A stretch of DNA of 64,000 bases from a virus: the IMG/VR virus record IMGVR_UViG_3300043411_002995, positions 47,706 through 111,705 of that record; one strand, 5' to 3'. The notes under the pieces were generated by a model. The model ran no database searches and was not told the origin of the DNA. It saw only the letters and a program-made list of their open reading frames with translations. The position numbers and the translations under genes are program-made. Shown here in pieces: positions 49,132 through 58,085 of this stretch (position 1 is its first letter; each line of letters opens with the position of its first letter).

Positions 49132-52100
49132 GCCTTCCTGGTGGTGGTGGCGATCTCGACGACGTCCCAGACCAGGACCGCCGTGTCCAGCCCGCCCTCG
49201 TACGACCTCCCCGTCGGTCCCAGGTCACCGGAGAGCACGGCCAGCACGCCCGTGGTCTGCAGGTCGCCGCTCGCCACCGGCGCCGAGGTCAAGTCGGTGG
49301 AGATCGCCCAGGACGCCTCGGTGGCGCTCTTCCAGGCGATCCAGAACCAGTACATCACGCCGACCGTCGGCGTGAAGCCGGTGCTCACGACCGCGTACGC
49401 CGGCGTCACGTTGCAGAGCGAGAAGCGCAGCACGGCGTCGCCGTAGCTCGCCGTCGACTGGGAGAAGTAGGCGACCAGCGTGCCATCGCTGGGCCGCCGC
49501 AGACCGATGGTGTAGGCGTTGAGGGCCGCCGCCGCCGTGGTGAACGCCGCGCGCGCGCGGAACAGCGGCTTGCTGGTCCACGGCCCCACGACGCCTTGCA
49601 CCGTGGTCATCTGCGCCGTGCCACCGGCACCACCACCCGAGTCGAGCTGGGCTCGATGGGGCGCCAGCCAGGTGGTCACGCCGCCCGCGGCGTCGGAAGT
49701 GTGCTCCCAGACCGTGTTGTCGGCGTCGACCGGGTTGTCGTGGAAGTCGTCGTAGAAGTACTCGCCCAGGTGGGCAAGCTGCCCCCCTCGGTCGATCATC
49801 GTCTGGAGCCCGAGGGTCGCGAAGTAGCTCGAGCTGCGGAGCTCGAGCGGCCCTTCCATCGTGTCGCCGGCCTTGAGCACGCGCTCGTTGACGGCCGTGG
49901 TGATCACGTCCTCGGTCGCCCCGTTGAACTTGTCGTTCGGCGCGGCCGCGCTGAGCTTGATCGCATCGTCCGTGATGCCCGCACCGCGGGTGTTGTCGTC
50001 CTCGAACGCCAGCGCGTCCGCATCCGCCGGCACCCGCAGCGTCTTCCCGACGGTCGTCGCGAGGAAGGCCGTGTCACCGGTGACACGCCCCGTGCAGTTG
50101 GCCAGGTAGACCGGGGTCGACCGACCTGCCTCGATGTCCCAGACCACCGCAGCGCCATTGCTGCCGTCGCCGCCGCAGTCGATGAAGACCGGGGTCTGCG
50201 CCTCCGCGGTGACCCGAACCCGCCCCTTCCCATCGACCAGGCGGATGCCGCGGAAGCAGCCGTTCCCGTCGCGCGAGTGCTCGCCGCTGCCACGTACACG
50301 GAACGCGTACGCCGCCGCGTCGGCGGCGAGGCCGCGCAAGTCGATGTTCTCGATGACGGGCTGGTGGCAGGCGTTGAGATCCACCGCGGCGCCGGTCGCC
50401 GCGGCGGTCATGCTGCCCTCGATGCGGAGGTTCCTGATCGACGGCTGATACAGCCCCGCGCAGAGCAGGTGGAAGTGCGTCGCGCCACTCAGGGCGGCGC
50501 GGATCGTGAGGTTCTCGATCTTCACCCCGGCGGCGTACGCGTACGTGGCCGCGCCGAGCGCCGGCGCGCCGTTCTCGTTGTTCTCGAGGAGGTAGCGCAC
50601 GTCGGTGCCGACCGGCGCGAGGATCGCGCGGATCGTGTGGAACCCGCTGCCACCGTCGGCCAGATCGATGATGTCGCCGACCCGTGGCACGTAGCCGATG
50701 CCGGCGCCGAGGAGTTCGGCCTTGGCCAGCGTCACGATGTTGCCAGAGACCGCGTGGCCGATGACCACCCGGTTGCTGCCCGACGACACGAGCCCCACGC
50801 TCGAGGGGAACTCGAGGTAGGCGTTCGGCTCGCCTCGGAGCGAGACGCCGCCGCCGACCGTGAAGTAGTCGGTGCCCGCCGTGGTGTGGATCTTGTGGTA
50901 GCCGGCGCGCACCACGACGTCACCACCGCCGAGGCGCTGCGCCTCCGCGAGCGCTCGCCGCAGCGAGCCGAACCCCTGGTAGTCGCCCCGGTCGCCGACC
51001 AGGAATGGGTAGTTCATCTTCTTCGGCCGCACGTGCTGGACGGCGAAGATGCCGTCCTCGGCGAGAGGCCCGTTGCTGGCGAACGGGGCGGCGTCGCGGT
51101 CTGTGTCCGCGCCAACCTCGTACTGGAGCAGCGGCAGGTCCTTCGGGTGGTACTCGACCTGGAGGCTGTTCCACGACCCGCTGTAGAGCGGCGCGGTCGG
51201 CCGCAGGCCGCCCTGGCGTTGCGAGCAGGCGTTCATCGCGCCGCCGGCGCCCGTCCGCGAGAGCAACACGACATCGCCGGCCATGCCGAGCTCGATGCCG
51301 TAGTCGTCGAACGTGCCCAGCGAACCGGTCGTGACGATGTTCGCGCCGTAGGGCAACGATCGCTTCTCGAAGAAGCCGTTGCGGAACGGCTGGGGGTTGA
51401 GCGTGAAGAGGTGGTGGCGCGGGGCGGCGTGCGACGAGATGAGCCCGATGTGCAGCTGGCCCAGCTCGCCGGCGACGATGTCGCAGCTGTTCAGCGACCC
51501 AAGGTTCGCGGTGTAGCTGGCCTCGAGCAGCCCCGCGGTCGTCGCAACCGAGACGATCGGGAACCCGATGGCGCGCTGGAAGTCCGGGTGGAAGAGCAGG
51601 AGCTGATCGACCACCGGCGAGGACGCCGTCGACTCACCGAGCAGCGCGATGTAGACCTCGTCGTGTGGCGTGACGGTGATGTGGCAGTTCGTGAAGGCGT
51701 CGAAGGCCTCCGCGACGAACCCGCCGGCGCCGGCGTCCGGGTCGAGCAGCACCGAATCGTCCGTCGTACCGACGTGGACGCTCGGCGCGTAGGTCACGGT
51801 CGCGATCTCGATGTCACCGTTCGCGTCGCGCACCTGGTACTTCAGATCGCCGTCGATGCCGGTCACCCCGTTGACCCAGCAGACGTGGGCGCGGCCGTAG
51901 CGGTCGTGCGCCACGTCCGGCCACAGCGAGATCGATCCCTCTGCCGCGCCCTCGATGTAGTTCGGCGCCACCGCGGCCGTACCGAAGGACGTCACGGCGT
52001 AGCTGAACTTGCCGTAGTAGATCTCGCCGTTGCCGCCCTCCTGGCGACGGTAGACGACGCTGAAGGTCTCGCCGTTGGCGCGCGCGGCGCGCAGCTGGGT

Positions 52101-53147
52101 CTTGACCCCGACGTCCGAGTTCAGCGTGACCGCCGCGTCGATCACGGTGCCCGCCGCGGCGTCGAAGCTCACCATCTTGAGCTCGTTGCCGTTGTCGATG
52201 TAGATCAGGATGATCGCGTCGTCGCTGACGCGCTGTCCGACGATCCAGACCTGAGAGATCGTGCCACCGCCGACCAGTAGCGTCGTCGCGGCGAACCCGT
52301 CACCGGCCGGTCCTCCGATGATGCGGAGGTTCGACGGGGGACCGCCGGATGCCCACGCCCACCACTGATCGTTGTAGCCCCCACCGCGCTTGCCGTAGTA
52401 GTGAGGCCGGCAGACGCCGGAGGTGGTCTGCAGCACGGCGAGACCCTCCTCGCCATGCAGCGACCCCTGCAGGTGGACGATCTCCGACAGGTTCGCGTCC
52501 ACCTGGCGGCGGACGATGTGGTCGGTGCGGTCCCAGAGCGGATCGGGCGAGGTGGGCGTGAGGTTGAACGCCTCCGCGGTCGAGGCCGCGCCAGCGGCGA
52601 GGCGCCGGCGGACGCCGTCCGGGTCGACGACCTGGCCGCGCTCGACGTCGAGACCGGTGACGTAGGGGATCGGTGGCACGCCCGACGCCACGACGGTCGC
52701 GCGCCCGTTGGCACCGTCCTCGAGACCGGACTCCGATGCCCGCATCGCCGGGCCGGTCAGGTCAACCGGCACGGGGTTCTGCCAGGCGCCGCCGGCCTTG
52801 AAGGCGATGACGACCGAGTTGGTGGCGAGGGCGAGGCTGCCCGTCACCGTCACCGCCACCTCGGAGGCCGGGTTGTCGTCGGGCGTGCCGGCGATCACCC
52901 ACGCCGGCTCGATGAGGTCGGTGCCGTCGAGCAGCTCGGCGGGGATCGTGATGTCGACCCCGCCCGTCTCGCAGATGATGCCGCGCTGGACGAAGACGAA
53001 CGGCTGCAGCGTGATCTCGCCGAGCTCGTCCGCGCAGCCGCCGCCGCTGAGATAGCCGTCGCGCCCGTAGATCAGCTCGGTGAGGCGCTGGAAGGTCGCA
53101 CCCGTGTAGGGCGACTTGAAGGACACGGTCTTGGTGGCAAGCGCCAT
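49128..53147 (-). CDS. Large tail fibre or tailspike protein
   Basis: The 1339-residue protein has a beta-rich N-terminal adhesin-like part, a central region with propeller-like repeats (LWPDVAHDRYGRAHVCWVNG), a parallel beta-helix-like part (about 720-1020) with SLRRALAEAQRLGGGDVVVR and repeated strand-turn units, a GDTMEGPLEL connector (about 1098) typical of fibre stems, and a C-terminal lectin-like beta-sandwich (about 1130-1339). Spikes of this type bind or degrade surface polysaccharide; no catalytic residues were assigned. It is cotranscribed with other fibre genes. Confidence 0.82.
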   Translation of the reverse strand: MALATKTVSFKSPYTGATFQRLTELIYGRDGYLSGGGCADELGEITLQPFVFVQRGIICETGGVDITIPAELLDGTDLIEPAWVIAGTPDDNPASEVAVTVTGSLALATNSVVIAFKAGGAWQNPVPVDLTGPAMRASESGLEDGANGRATVVASGVPPIPYVTGLDVERGQVVDPDGVRRRLAAGAASTAEAFNLTPTSPDPLWDRTDHIVRRQVDANLSEIVHLQGSLHGEEGLAVLQTTSGVCRPHYYGKRGGGYNDQWWAWASGGPPSNLRIIGGPAGDGFAATTLLVGGGTISQVWIVGQRVSDDAIILIYIDNGNELKMVSFDAAAGTVIDAAVTLNSDVGVKTQLRAARANGETFSVVYRRQEGGNGEIYYGKFSYAVTSFGTAAVAPNYIEGAAEGSISLWPDVAHDRYGRAHVCWVNGVTGIDGDLKYQVRDANGDIEIATVTYAPSVHVGTTDDSVLLDPDAGAGGFVAEAFDAFTNCHITVTPHDEVYIALLGESTASSPVVDQLLLFHPDFQRAIGFPIVSVATTAGLLEASYTANLGSLNSCDIVAGELGQLHIGLISSHAAPRHHLFTLNPQPFRNGFFEKRSLPYGANIVTTGSLGTFDDYGIELGMAGDVVLLSRTGAGGAMNACSQRQGGLRPTAPLYSGSWNSLQVEYHPKDLPLLQYEVGADTDRDAAPFASNGPLAEDGIFAVQHVRPKKMNYPFLVGDRGDYQGFGSLRRALAEAQRLGGGDVVVRAGYHKIHTTAGTDYFTVGGGVSLRGEPNAYLEFPSSVGLVSSGSNRVVIGHAVSGNIVTLAKAELLGAGIGYVPRVGDIIDLADGGSGFHTIRAILAPVGTDVRYLLENNENGAPALGAATYAYAAGVKIENLTIRAALSGATHFHLLCAGLYQPSIRNLRIEGSMTAAATGAAVDLNACHQPVIENIDLRGLAADAAAYAFRVRGSGEHSRDGNGCFRGIRLVDGKGRVRVTAEAQTPVFIDCGGDGSNGAAVVWDIEAGRSTPVYLANCTGRVTGDTAFLATTVGKTLRVPADADALAFEDDNTRGAGITDDAIKLSAAAPNDKFNGATEDVITTAVNERVLKAGDTMEGPLELRSSSYFATLGLQTMIDRGGQLAHLGEYFYDDFHDNPVDADNTVWEHTSDAAGGVTTWLAPHRAQLDSGGGAGGTAQMTTVQGVVGPWTSKPLFRARAAFTTAAAALNAYTIGLRRPSDGTLVAYFSQSTASYGDAVLRFSLCNVTPAYAVVSTGFTPTVGVMYWFWIAWKSATEASWAISTDLTSAPVASGDLQTTGVLAVLSGDLGPTGRSYEGGLDTAVLVWDVVEIATTTRKA

Positions 53148-53149
53148 GA

Positions 53150-54694
53150 CTACCTCCGCGCGATCACGCGCATCTCACCGGTCGTCTGATCGTTGTTCGA
53201 CGAATCGGTGAAGAGCGCGTCGGGGTTCGCCGGATCCGTGCTGGCGTTCAGGATGGCCACGGTCACGTTGATCTCGGAGGAGTGGACGTAGACCGAGGGC
53301 AGGAGGAACGTCGTGGTCTTCGTGTCGCCGGGATCGAGGGTGACGTCGCCCTCGTCCACCGCGGTGACGACCTGGCGCTGCACCATGCCGCGGTACTGCC
53401 GCCCGGCCGCCGCATCCACGCGGAACCAGACCTGGACGTCCGACGGGTAGGTGCCGAGGTTGTGGATCACCGTCTTGGGGAAGTCGAGGCTGGCGTCGAC
53501 CGGCATCCAGCCGGAGTCGAACACGCCGCCATGGGCGAAGGTGACGATCGACGTCGGGTTGCCGCCGGTGTTGTGCGCGGCGCGGGCGAAGTAGACGCGG
53601 CCAGCGACCTGTGGAGGGAGCGTGGTCGGGTCGGTGTCCGTGACCACCGCACCGATGTTCGGGTGCCAGTTGTCGCGGATGTACCAGCTGGCCCCGGAAG
53701 CGCTGGCCTTGAACGCGCCCTTGATCGTGAGCTTCGTGTCGGGCGTGACGCCGTCGAGCGCGTCGATCACGTACTCGCCGGCGGCGGCGGTGTTCGTGAT
53801 CACGAGGGTGTCACCCTCCTTGATCTTCCCGAGGAACGCGGTGTTGAACAGCGCGCTCGCGCTGGTGAAGGTGCTCGTCGAGGTGACGCCGTCCGAGCCC
53901 GACTGGAGCTTCCGCAGGTCCTTCGTGGCGATCACGCCACCCGGCCCCTTGTAGCGGTAGTTCCCGTTGTTGTAGTCGCCCTCGACGCGGCTGACGTAGA
54001 TCCAGACGTACTCCCCGTTCGCCGGCGCGCCACCACCGTCGATGAGGTTCCAGTCCAGATCGAGGATCTCCCTCAGGCGGAAGATGTAGCCGTCGATGTT
54101 GAAGATCGCGGGCGTGGCGTCGGCCGTGATGCGGACCTGGCCGATGGCGATGCCGGTGACCAGCGGGTTGGCGCCACCCATCATCAGCCCGGGCGCCCAG
54201 GGCACGAACGGGGCCGCGATGGGGTTGCCGAACGGGCCACTGAAGTCCGCGGTCTGGAGCGCCATCGCGGAAGCGAACGACTCGGGCGGGAAGGCCGCGG
54301 TGGGACCGCCGGCCGGCATCGGCACGAAGCGGCCGCCGAGCACGGGCTGCGCGGCATCGTAGGCCTCGAAGTCGCCTGCGTCGAGCCGGTCGCGGGGGCT
54401 GCTGTACGCGCCGCGGACAGCCGACGTGGCCATCTCCAGGACGCCGGGGGACCCGGAGACATCGATGGTGCCGTCGGGGTTGATCGAGACGTCCAGGCGA
54501 TCGGCCAAGTTGTCGTGGGTGCCCACGAGGTCGGCCCACGTCGCAGACGCACCAGTGCCGACCAGGCCGGCGTGCAGGTCCTTGATCCAGTCGTCGAGGT
54601 CCTCGAAGTTCTGGTTCAGCGGCTCGTGCCACTTGTTCAGGAACTCGTTGAGCTCCGGCAGCGTCAGTTCGAGGAAGGCGGTGAAGTCAGGCAT
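53150..54694 (-). CDS. Tail fibre-associated protein with repeat module
   Basis: The 514-residue product starts with ELTLPELNEFLNKWHEPLNQ and has DGTIDVSGSPGV typical of fibre proteins. Around 268-330 it contains a module with FLGKIKEGDTLVITNTAAAG and EYVIDALDGVTPDTKLTIKG, similar to repeats in the sheath and baseplate proteins. The C-terminal domain is beta-rich. It lies directly upstream of the large fibre gene, suggesting a proximal fibre or baseplate-attachment role. Confidence 0.7.
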   Translation of the reverse strand: MPDFTAFLELTLPELNEFLNKWHEPLNQNFEDLDDWIKDLHAGLVGTGASATWADLVGTHDNLADRLDVSINPDGTIDVSGSPGVLEMATSAVRGAYSSPRDRLDAGDFEAYDAAQPVLGGRFVPMPAGGPTAAFPPESFASAMALQTADFSGPFGNPIAAPFVPWAPGLMMGGANPLVTGIAIGQVRITADATPAIFNIDGYIFRLREILDLDWNLIDGGGAPANGEYVWIYVSRVEGDYNNGNYRYKGPGGVIATKDLRKLQSGSDGVTSTSTFTSASALFNTAFLGKIKEGDTLVITNTAAAGEYVIDALDGVTPDTKLTIKGAFKASASGASWYIRDNWHPNIGAVVTDTDPTTLPPQVAGRVYFARAAHNTGGNPTSIVTFAHGGVFDSGWMPVDASLDFPKTVIHNLGTYPSDVQVWFRVDAAAGRQYRGMVQRQVVTAVDEGDVTLDPGDTKTTTFLLPSVYVHSSEINVTVAILNASTDPANPDALFTDSSNNDQTTGEMRVIARR

Positions 54695-54706
54695 CAGCTT
54701 CTCCGT

Positions 54707-55351
54707 TCACGACGAGATCGTGATGGTCCAGGTGACCGTGATGGTCACGTCTTCCGCCGGGTCGAAGGAGACCGACCGGAACGTTCGCATGGAGACCATG
54801 ATCTCGTCCGCGTCGATGGTGTCGGGCGGGACCTTGTTCACCTGCTTCTTGTCGTCGCCGACCGTCAGCACGCCATCGCCGATGATCAGCGCCGCCTCGT
54901 TGATCACCCGATCGGCGAGCGAGAAGCTCGTCACGTCGACGTCGACGGAGTTGAAGGCGGCCACGAAGCGCATCGTGGAGGCGGTGGGCGTGGTGAAGAC
55001 CGAGATGTCCTGGCGGATCACCTCGTGGAAGAGGTCCGTCTTCGCCGGCCAGGTCGCGTCCGGTGGCTTCGGATTGAACAGCTCACCGACCGGCACGCCG
55101 CCGTCGCCGACGGCCATGCGGAAGATCGAGCCGGCGAACCCCGCGCCGTTCACGCCGATGAGGACGTCACGGATGGCCGTGATGCCGGCGTCGACGATGA
55201 AGTTCTTGCTGTCGTAGACGGTCTCGAGCTCGCCGCCGCGGGGCTGCCGCTGCACGAGCAGGTGACCGCGCATGCGCAGCCCATCGCTCTCCGGTTCGAC
55301 CCGACGGGCGAGCCGGGGTCGAAGAAACTCGAGGAAACGGGGCAAGCGCAT
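54707..55351 (-). CDS. Baseplate/tail-fibre protein
   Basis: The 214-residue product starts at ATG 55351 and has a basic N-terminus followed by a segment NFIVDAGITAIRDVLIGVNG, then GSIFRMAVGDGGVPVGELFN, a pattern seen in tail-collar or fibre-attachment proteins. The rest is beta-rich. It follows a promoter-like element within an inverted repeat (55364-55406), so the fibre genes may be transcribed separately from the baseplate genes. Confidence 0.68.
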   Translation of the reverse strand: MRLPRFLEFLRPRLARRVEPESDGLRMRGHLLVQRQPRGGELETVYDSKNFIVDAGITAIRDVLIGVNGAGFAGSIFRMAVGDGGVPVGELFNPKPPDATWPAKTDLFHEVIRQDISVFTTPTASTMRFVAAFNSVDVDVTSFSLADRVINEAALIIGDGVLTVGDDKKQVNKVPPDTIDADEIMVSMRTFRSVSFDPAEDVTITVTWTITISS

Positions 55352-55363
55352 GATTCACCTCGG

Positions 55364-55406
55364 ATTCTAGTGGCGCGTCGCTGGGGCCGTCAATCCGGCC
55401 ACTAGA
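55364..55406 (-). promoter_or_regulatory. Sigma-70-like promoter inside an inverted repeat
   Basis: On the minus strand TTGACG (55393-55388) and TAGAAT (55369-55364) are separated by 18 bases, close to sigma-70 consensus. The outer arms TCTAGTGGC (55366-55374) and GCCACTAGA (55398-55406) form a perfect 9-base inverted repeat that overlaps the -10 box and the upstream gene's stop. This could be an operator or a hairpin controlling fibre expression. Confidence 0.55.
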
Positions 55407-57798
55407 TCTCGACCGCGTCCGTGACAGTTGGACCCGTGTTGTCGACGCGCACCAGTGCCGCCGACGCGAGCTTGTGACCCTGGAAGGCGATGGCCGGCGC
55501 CGCGGCGACGGTCAGATCACCGGTGGTGACGTCGGCGGCGGTGATCTCCTGGACCTCGGCCCCGCCGTTCGTGATGTCGATCAGCAGGAGCGCCGTCACC
55601 TCCGTGTTGGAGAGCCAGCTGAGGTCGGCGTCGGTCTTGGTGTTGAACCCCCCGCCGGGCGCCGAGTAGCTGAAGCCCGTGCGAGCGATGTGCTCGTTGC
55701 GGAGGCAGACGGCGTCGTGGTTGAGGCGGCTCTGCTCCTCGGTGAGAACGGCGTAGGTGAGGTTGAGCACGGTCTGCAGGTCGGCGTCGGGGATGTCGAT
55801 CGCCAGCAGCGTGGAGCTGAACCTGGCGAGCACCGCCCGGTAGCCGTAGAACGGCCCCGACGGGATCCAGATCGTGTCGCCGGCGTCGACGCCGAGCGTG
55901 ACGAAGTTGGCCATGTTGTCGAAGAAGTTGCCGGTGGCCTGGCTGCCGGAGCCGTCGATCCCGCCCGTGTGGACGAATCGGTAGAAGTGATCGAACGAGA
56001 AGGTGCTGTTGAACTCGTTGTTCGCGACGAGGGTGCTCAGGTCGATCGCGACGTCGAGGTCGACGTCGTCCTCGGTGACGGTGAGGGTCTCGGTCTCCTC
56101 GGACTGGAAGGAGAAGACGTACTCGGTCCACTGCGGCTTCATGTTGTCGAGGAACGTCACCAGCTCGGTGACGTTCACGCGGCGGGTCACCGCCTCGACC
56201 AGGATCTGCGGCAAGAAGAGGTGGTGCTCGAGCAGCCGCAGGGCCTTCGTCTCGTCGGTGTCGCCTGGCCCGCGGCTCGCGTCCGACGTGAGGAACCGGT
56301 TGATGCCGGCGCGGCCGAGGCGGTTCGCCACGAAGCCCGGCTCGTTGTTCCGGTCGATGATGCTGACGCCGGTGGTGAGCGAGTCGAACCGCGCGACCGC
56401 ATCACCGCGGGCGACCACGGGGGCGAGGCCGGTGGGGATCAGGTAGGTGATGACCTGGCCGCGTGGGTCGGTGACGTCGACCTCCCCGAGCGTCGTGTCG
56501 AGGCGGGTGACGGTGCCGGCGCGCTTGGCGAAGGGGAGGCCCAGCAGGATGTGCATGCCTCGCTGGAGATTCCCAGGCGTCGAGCCCGTCCAGAACGTGT
56601 ACCAGAGACCCTGCAGCGCGAGCTTGTACTCCTCGGAGTTCTCCCGGAAGAAGTCGATCAACACCCCGAAGTTGCGGTACGGCGTCTCGCGGTTGACCTG
56701 CGTGACCTCGGCCCACATCTGCCGGCGCCGGTCGGCCTCGGGGCCGAGCGACGAGACCCGGAAGGCCACGCGCGAGGCGAGCAGGCCGCCCTGCACGACG
56801 TAGTCGACGCCCTCGATCAGCACCTGGGTGGGGTCGTCGACCAGGTCGCGGAGGTTGGGGATCGAGACGATCGCCTTGTCGACCTTCAGGCCGTGGGGGA
56901 AGGCGTTGATGGTGTAGGGCACATCCCCGGCCTGGGTCGAGGGGAAGACTTCGGCGACGGTCAGCGCGATCGGGCTGACCACGGCGTTGATGGTGTAGGT
57001 CCCCGCGTTCGGCCCGCCGGTGATGACGAGCGTGCGCCCGGCCTTCACCGCGCTGAAGTCCGCGTTCACGTCGGTGAGCGTCGAGTCCTCGACCTCGCCG
57101 CTCGATCCGGTCATCGGCAGGGTCGCCGTGCCGTTGTAGGTGTACATCGCCCGCACCGTGGCGCCGTCGGCGATCGTGGTGCCGGCGATGCGGGCCACGG
57201 TGCCAGCCACCTCGTCGAGCTCGTAGTCGAGGTCACGCGTGTAGTAGCGGTGCTGGTAGCGGACGGTGACGGTCTCGTCGGTCGGGATGCGTCCGTCGTC
57301 GAGAGCCTGGATCACGCCCGTCGCCAGGTTGATCGCGTAGTCCCGGTTCAGCGTGAACTGCTGGCCACCCAGGACGACGGCCACCGTGCCCGGGATGATG
57401 TCGCCGTACCGCAGCGATCGCGCGGCGGTGTCGAAGAAGCGGAGGGTCTCCTCGTGGAAGATCTGGCCCGAGCTCGAGGTGAGCTGCAGCGTGTCGAAGA
57501 ACGCTGTCTCCCTCGAGACCGAGACCGCCGCCAGCAGCACGAGGGTGAGCTCGTCGGTCTGCGGGAAGAGGTCGCAGGTCTCGTCGTCCATGACGAGACG
57601 GTTCCAGCGCTCGCTGAGGAACACGGGGACCTTGGCGATCTCGGTCGAGAGGCCCGCCTCCATGACCTTCTGCTCGAGGTTCGAGGCGATCTGCACCTGC
57701 GCCGACCAGAAGGTCTCGAAGAGCTTGCGGTCCTCCGTCGGCAGGAGGTCCCACACGTCCTCGAGGAACCTCCACAGGAAGCCAGCGGAGACGCTCAC
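55402..57798 (-). CDS. Baseplate structural protein
   Basis: The 798-residue protein has an N-terminal helical part (GFLWRFLEDVWDLLPTEDRK), a beta-rich middle and a repeat-like module (about 238-281: FSAVKAGRTLVITGGPNAGT with TINAVVSPIALTV) related to those in the sheath. The C-terminal region is alpha/beta with LVANNEFNSTFSFDHFYRF. It lies between a gpJ-like protein and fibre genes, consistent with a baseplate periphery role. No exact family was assigned. Confidence 0.72.
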   Translation of the reverse strand: MSVSAGFLWRFLEDVWDLLPTEDRKLFETFWSAQVQIASNLEQKVMEAGLSTEIAKVPVFLSERWNRLVMDDETCDLFPQTDELTLVLLAAVSVSRETAFFDTLQLTSSSGQIFHEETLRFFDTAARSLRYGDIIPGTVAVVLGGQQFTLNRDYAINLATGVIQALDDGRIPTDETVTVRYQHRYYTRDLDYELDEVAGTVARIAGTTIADGATVRAMYTYNGTATLPMTGSSGEVEDSTLTDVNADFSAVKAGRTLVITGGPNAGTYTINAVVSPIALTVAEVFPSTQAGDVPYTINAFPHGLKVDKAIVSIPNLRDLVDDPTQVLIEGVDYVVQGGLLASRVAFRVSSLGPEADRRRQMWAEVTQVNRETPYRNFGVLIDFFRENSEEYKLALQGLWYTFWTGSTPGNLQRGMHILLGLPFAKRAGTVTRLDTTLGEVDVTDPRGQVITYLIPTGLAPVVARGDAVARFDSLTTGVSIIDRNNEPGFVANRLGRAGINRFLTSDASRGPGDTDETKALRLLEHHLFLPQILVEAVTRRVNVTELVTFLDNMKPQWTEYVFSFQSEETETLTVTEDDVDLDVAIDLSTLVANNEFNSTFSFDHFYRFVHTGGIDGSGSQATGNFFDNMANFVTLGVDAGDTIWIPSGPFYGYRAVLARFSSTLLAIDIPDADLQTVLNLTYAVLTEEQSRLNHDAVCLRNEHIARTGFSYSAPGGGFNTKTDADLSWLSNTEVTALLLIDITNGGAEVQEITAADVTTGDLTVAAAPAIAFQGHKLASAALVRVDNTGPTVTDAVEI

Positions 57799-58085
57799 CG
57801 GCGGTCCTTGTACGCCCGGTTGAACTTCTCGCGGTCGATCGGCTCGCGGGTCGTGGCAGGCGCGCCGAGCTGCCCCGGAACGACGGCGATCGGCGAGGCG
57901 GCGGTCAGCGGCAGGCGCGTGCCGGCGAGCGCCGGGTTGAGCAGGATGGACGGCGGGGTCACGCCCGGGGACATCATCCCGTGGGGGATCTCGCTGGTGT
58001 TGATCTCGCCGTCCTCCGCCCGCTTGTACAGGCAGCCCATCGCCCCGACCTTCACCAGCTCATCGACGAAGCTGAGCAAGTTCAT
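57795..58085 (-). CDS. Small protein with N-terminal F-x-DEL motif
   Basis: The 96-residue product begins MNLLSFVDELVKVGAMGCLY, a clear copy of the recurrent peptide, here inside a baseplate operon. The rest is Pro/Ala-rich and mostly disordered, ending in a basic tail (REKFNRAYKDRR). Its location outside the head gene block shows that the motif is not confined to one cluster. It overlaps the baseplate genes on both sides by 4 bases. Confidence 0.75.
   Translation of the reverse strand: MNLLSFVDELVKVGAMGCLYKRAEDGEINTSEIPHGMMSPGVTPPSILLNPALAGTRLPLTAASPIAVVPGQLGAPATTREPIDREKFNRAYKDRR

Noticed and set aside
48327-52280. Plus-strand open frame of 1317 codons
   Set aside because: It is antisense to the tail fibre gene, with Arg/Asp/Val-rich low-complexity translation typical of a shadow frame.
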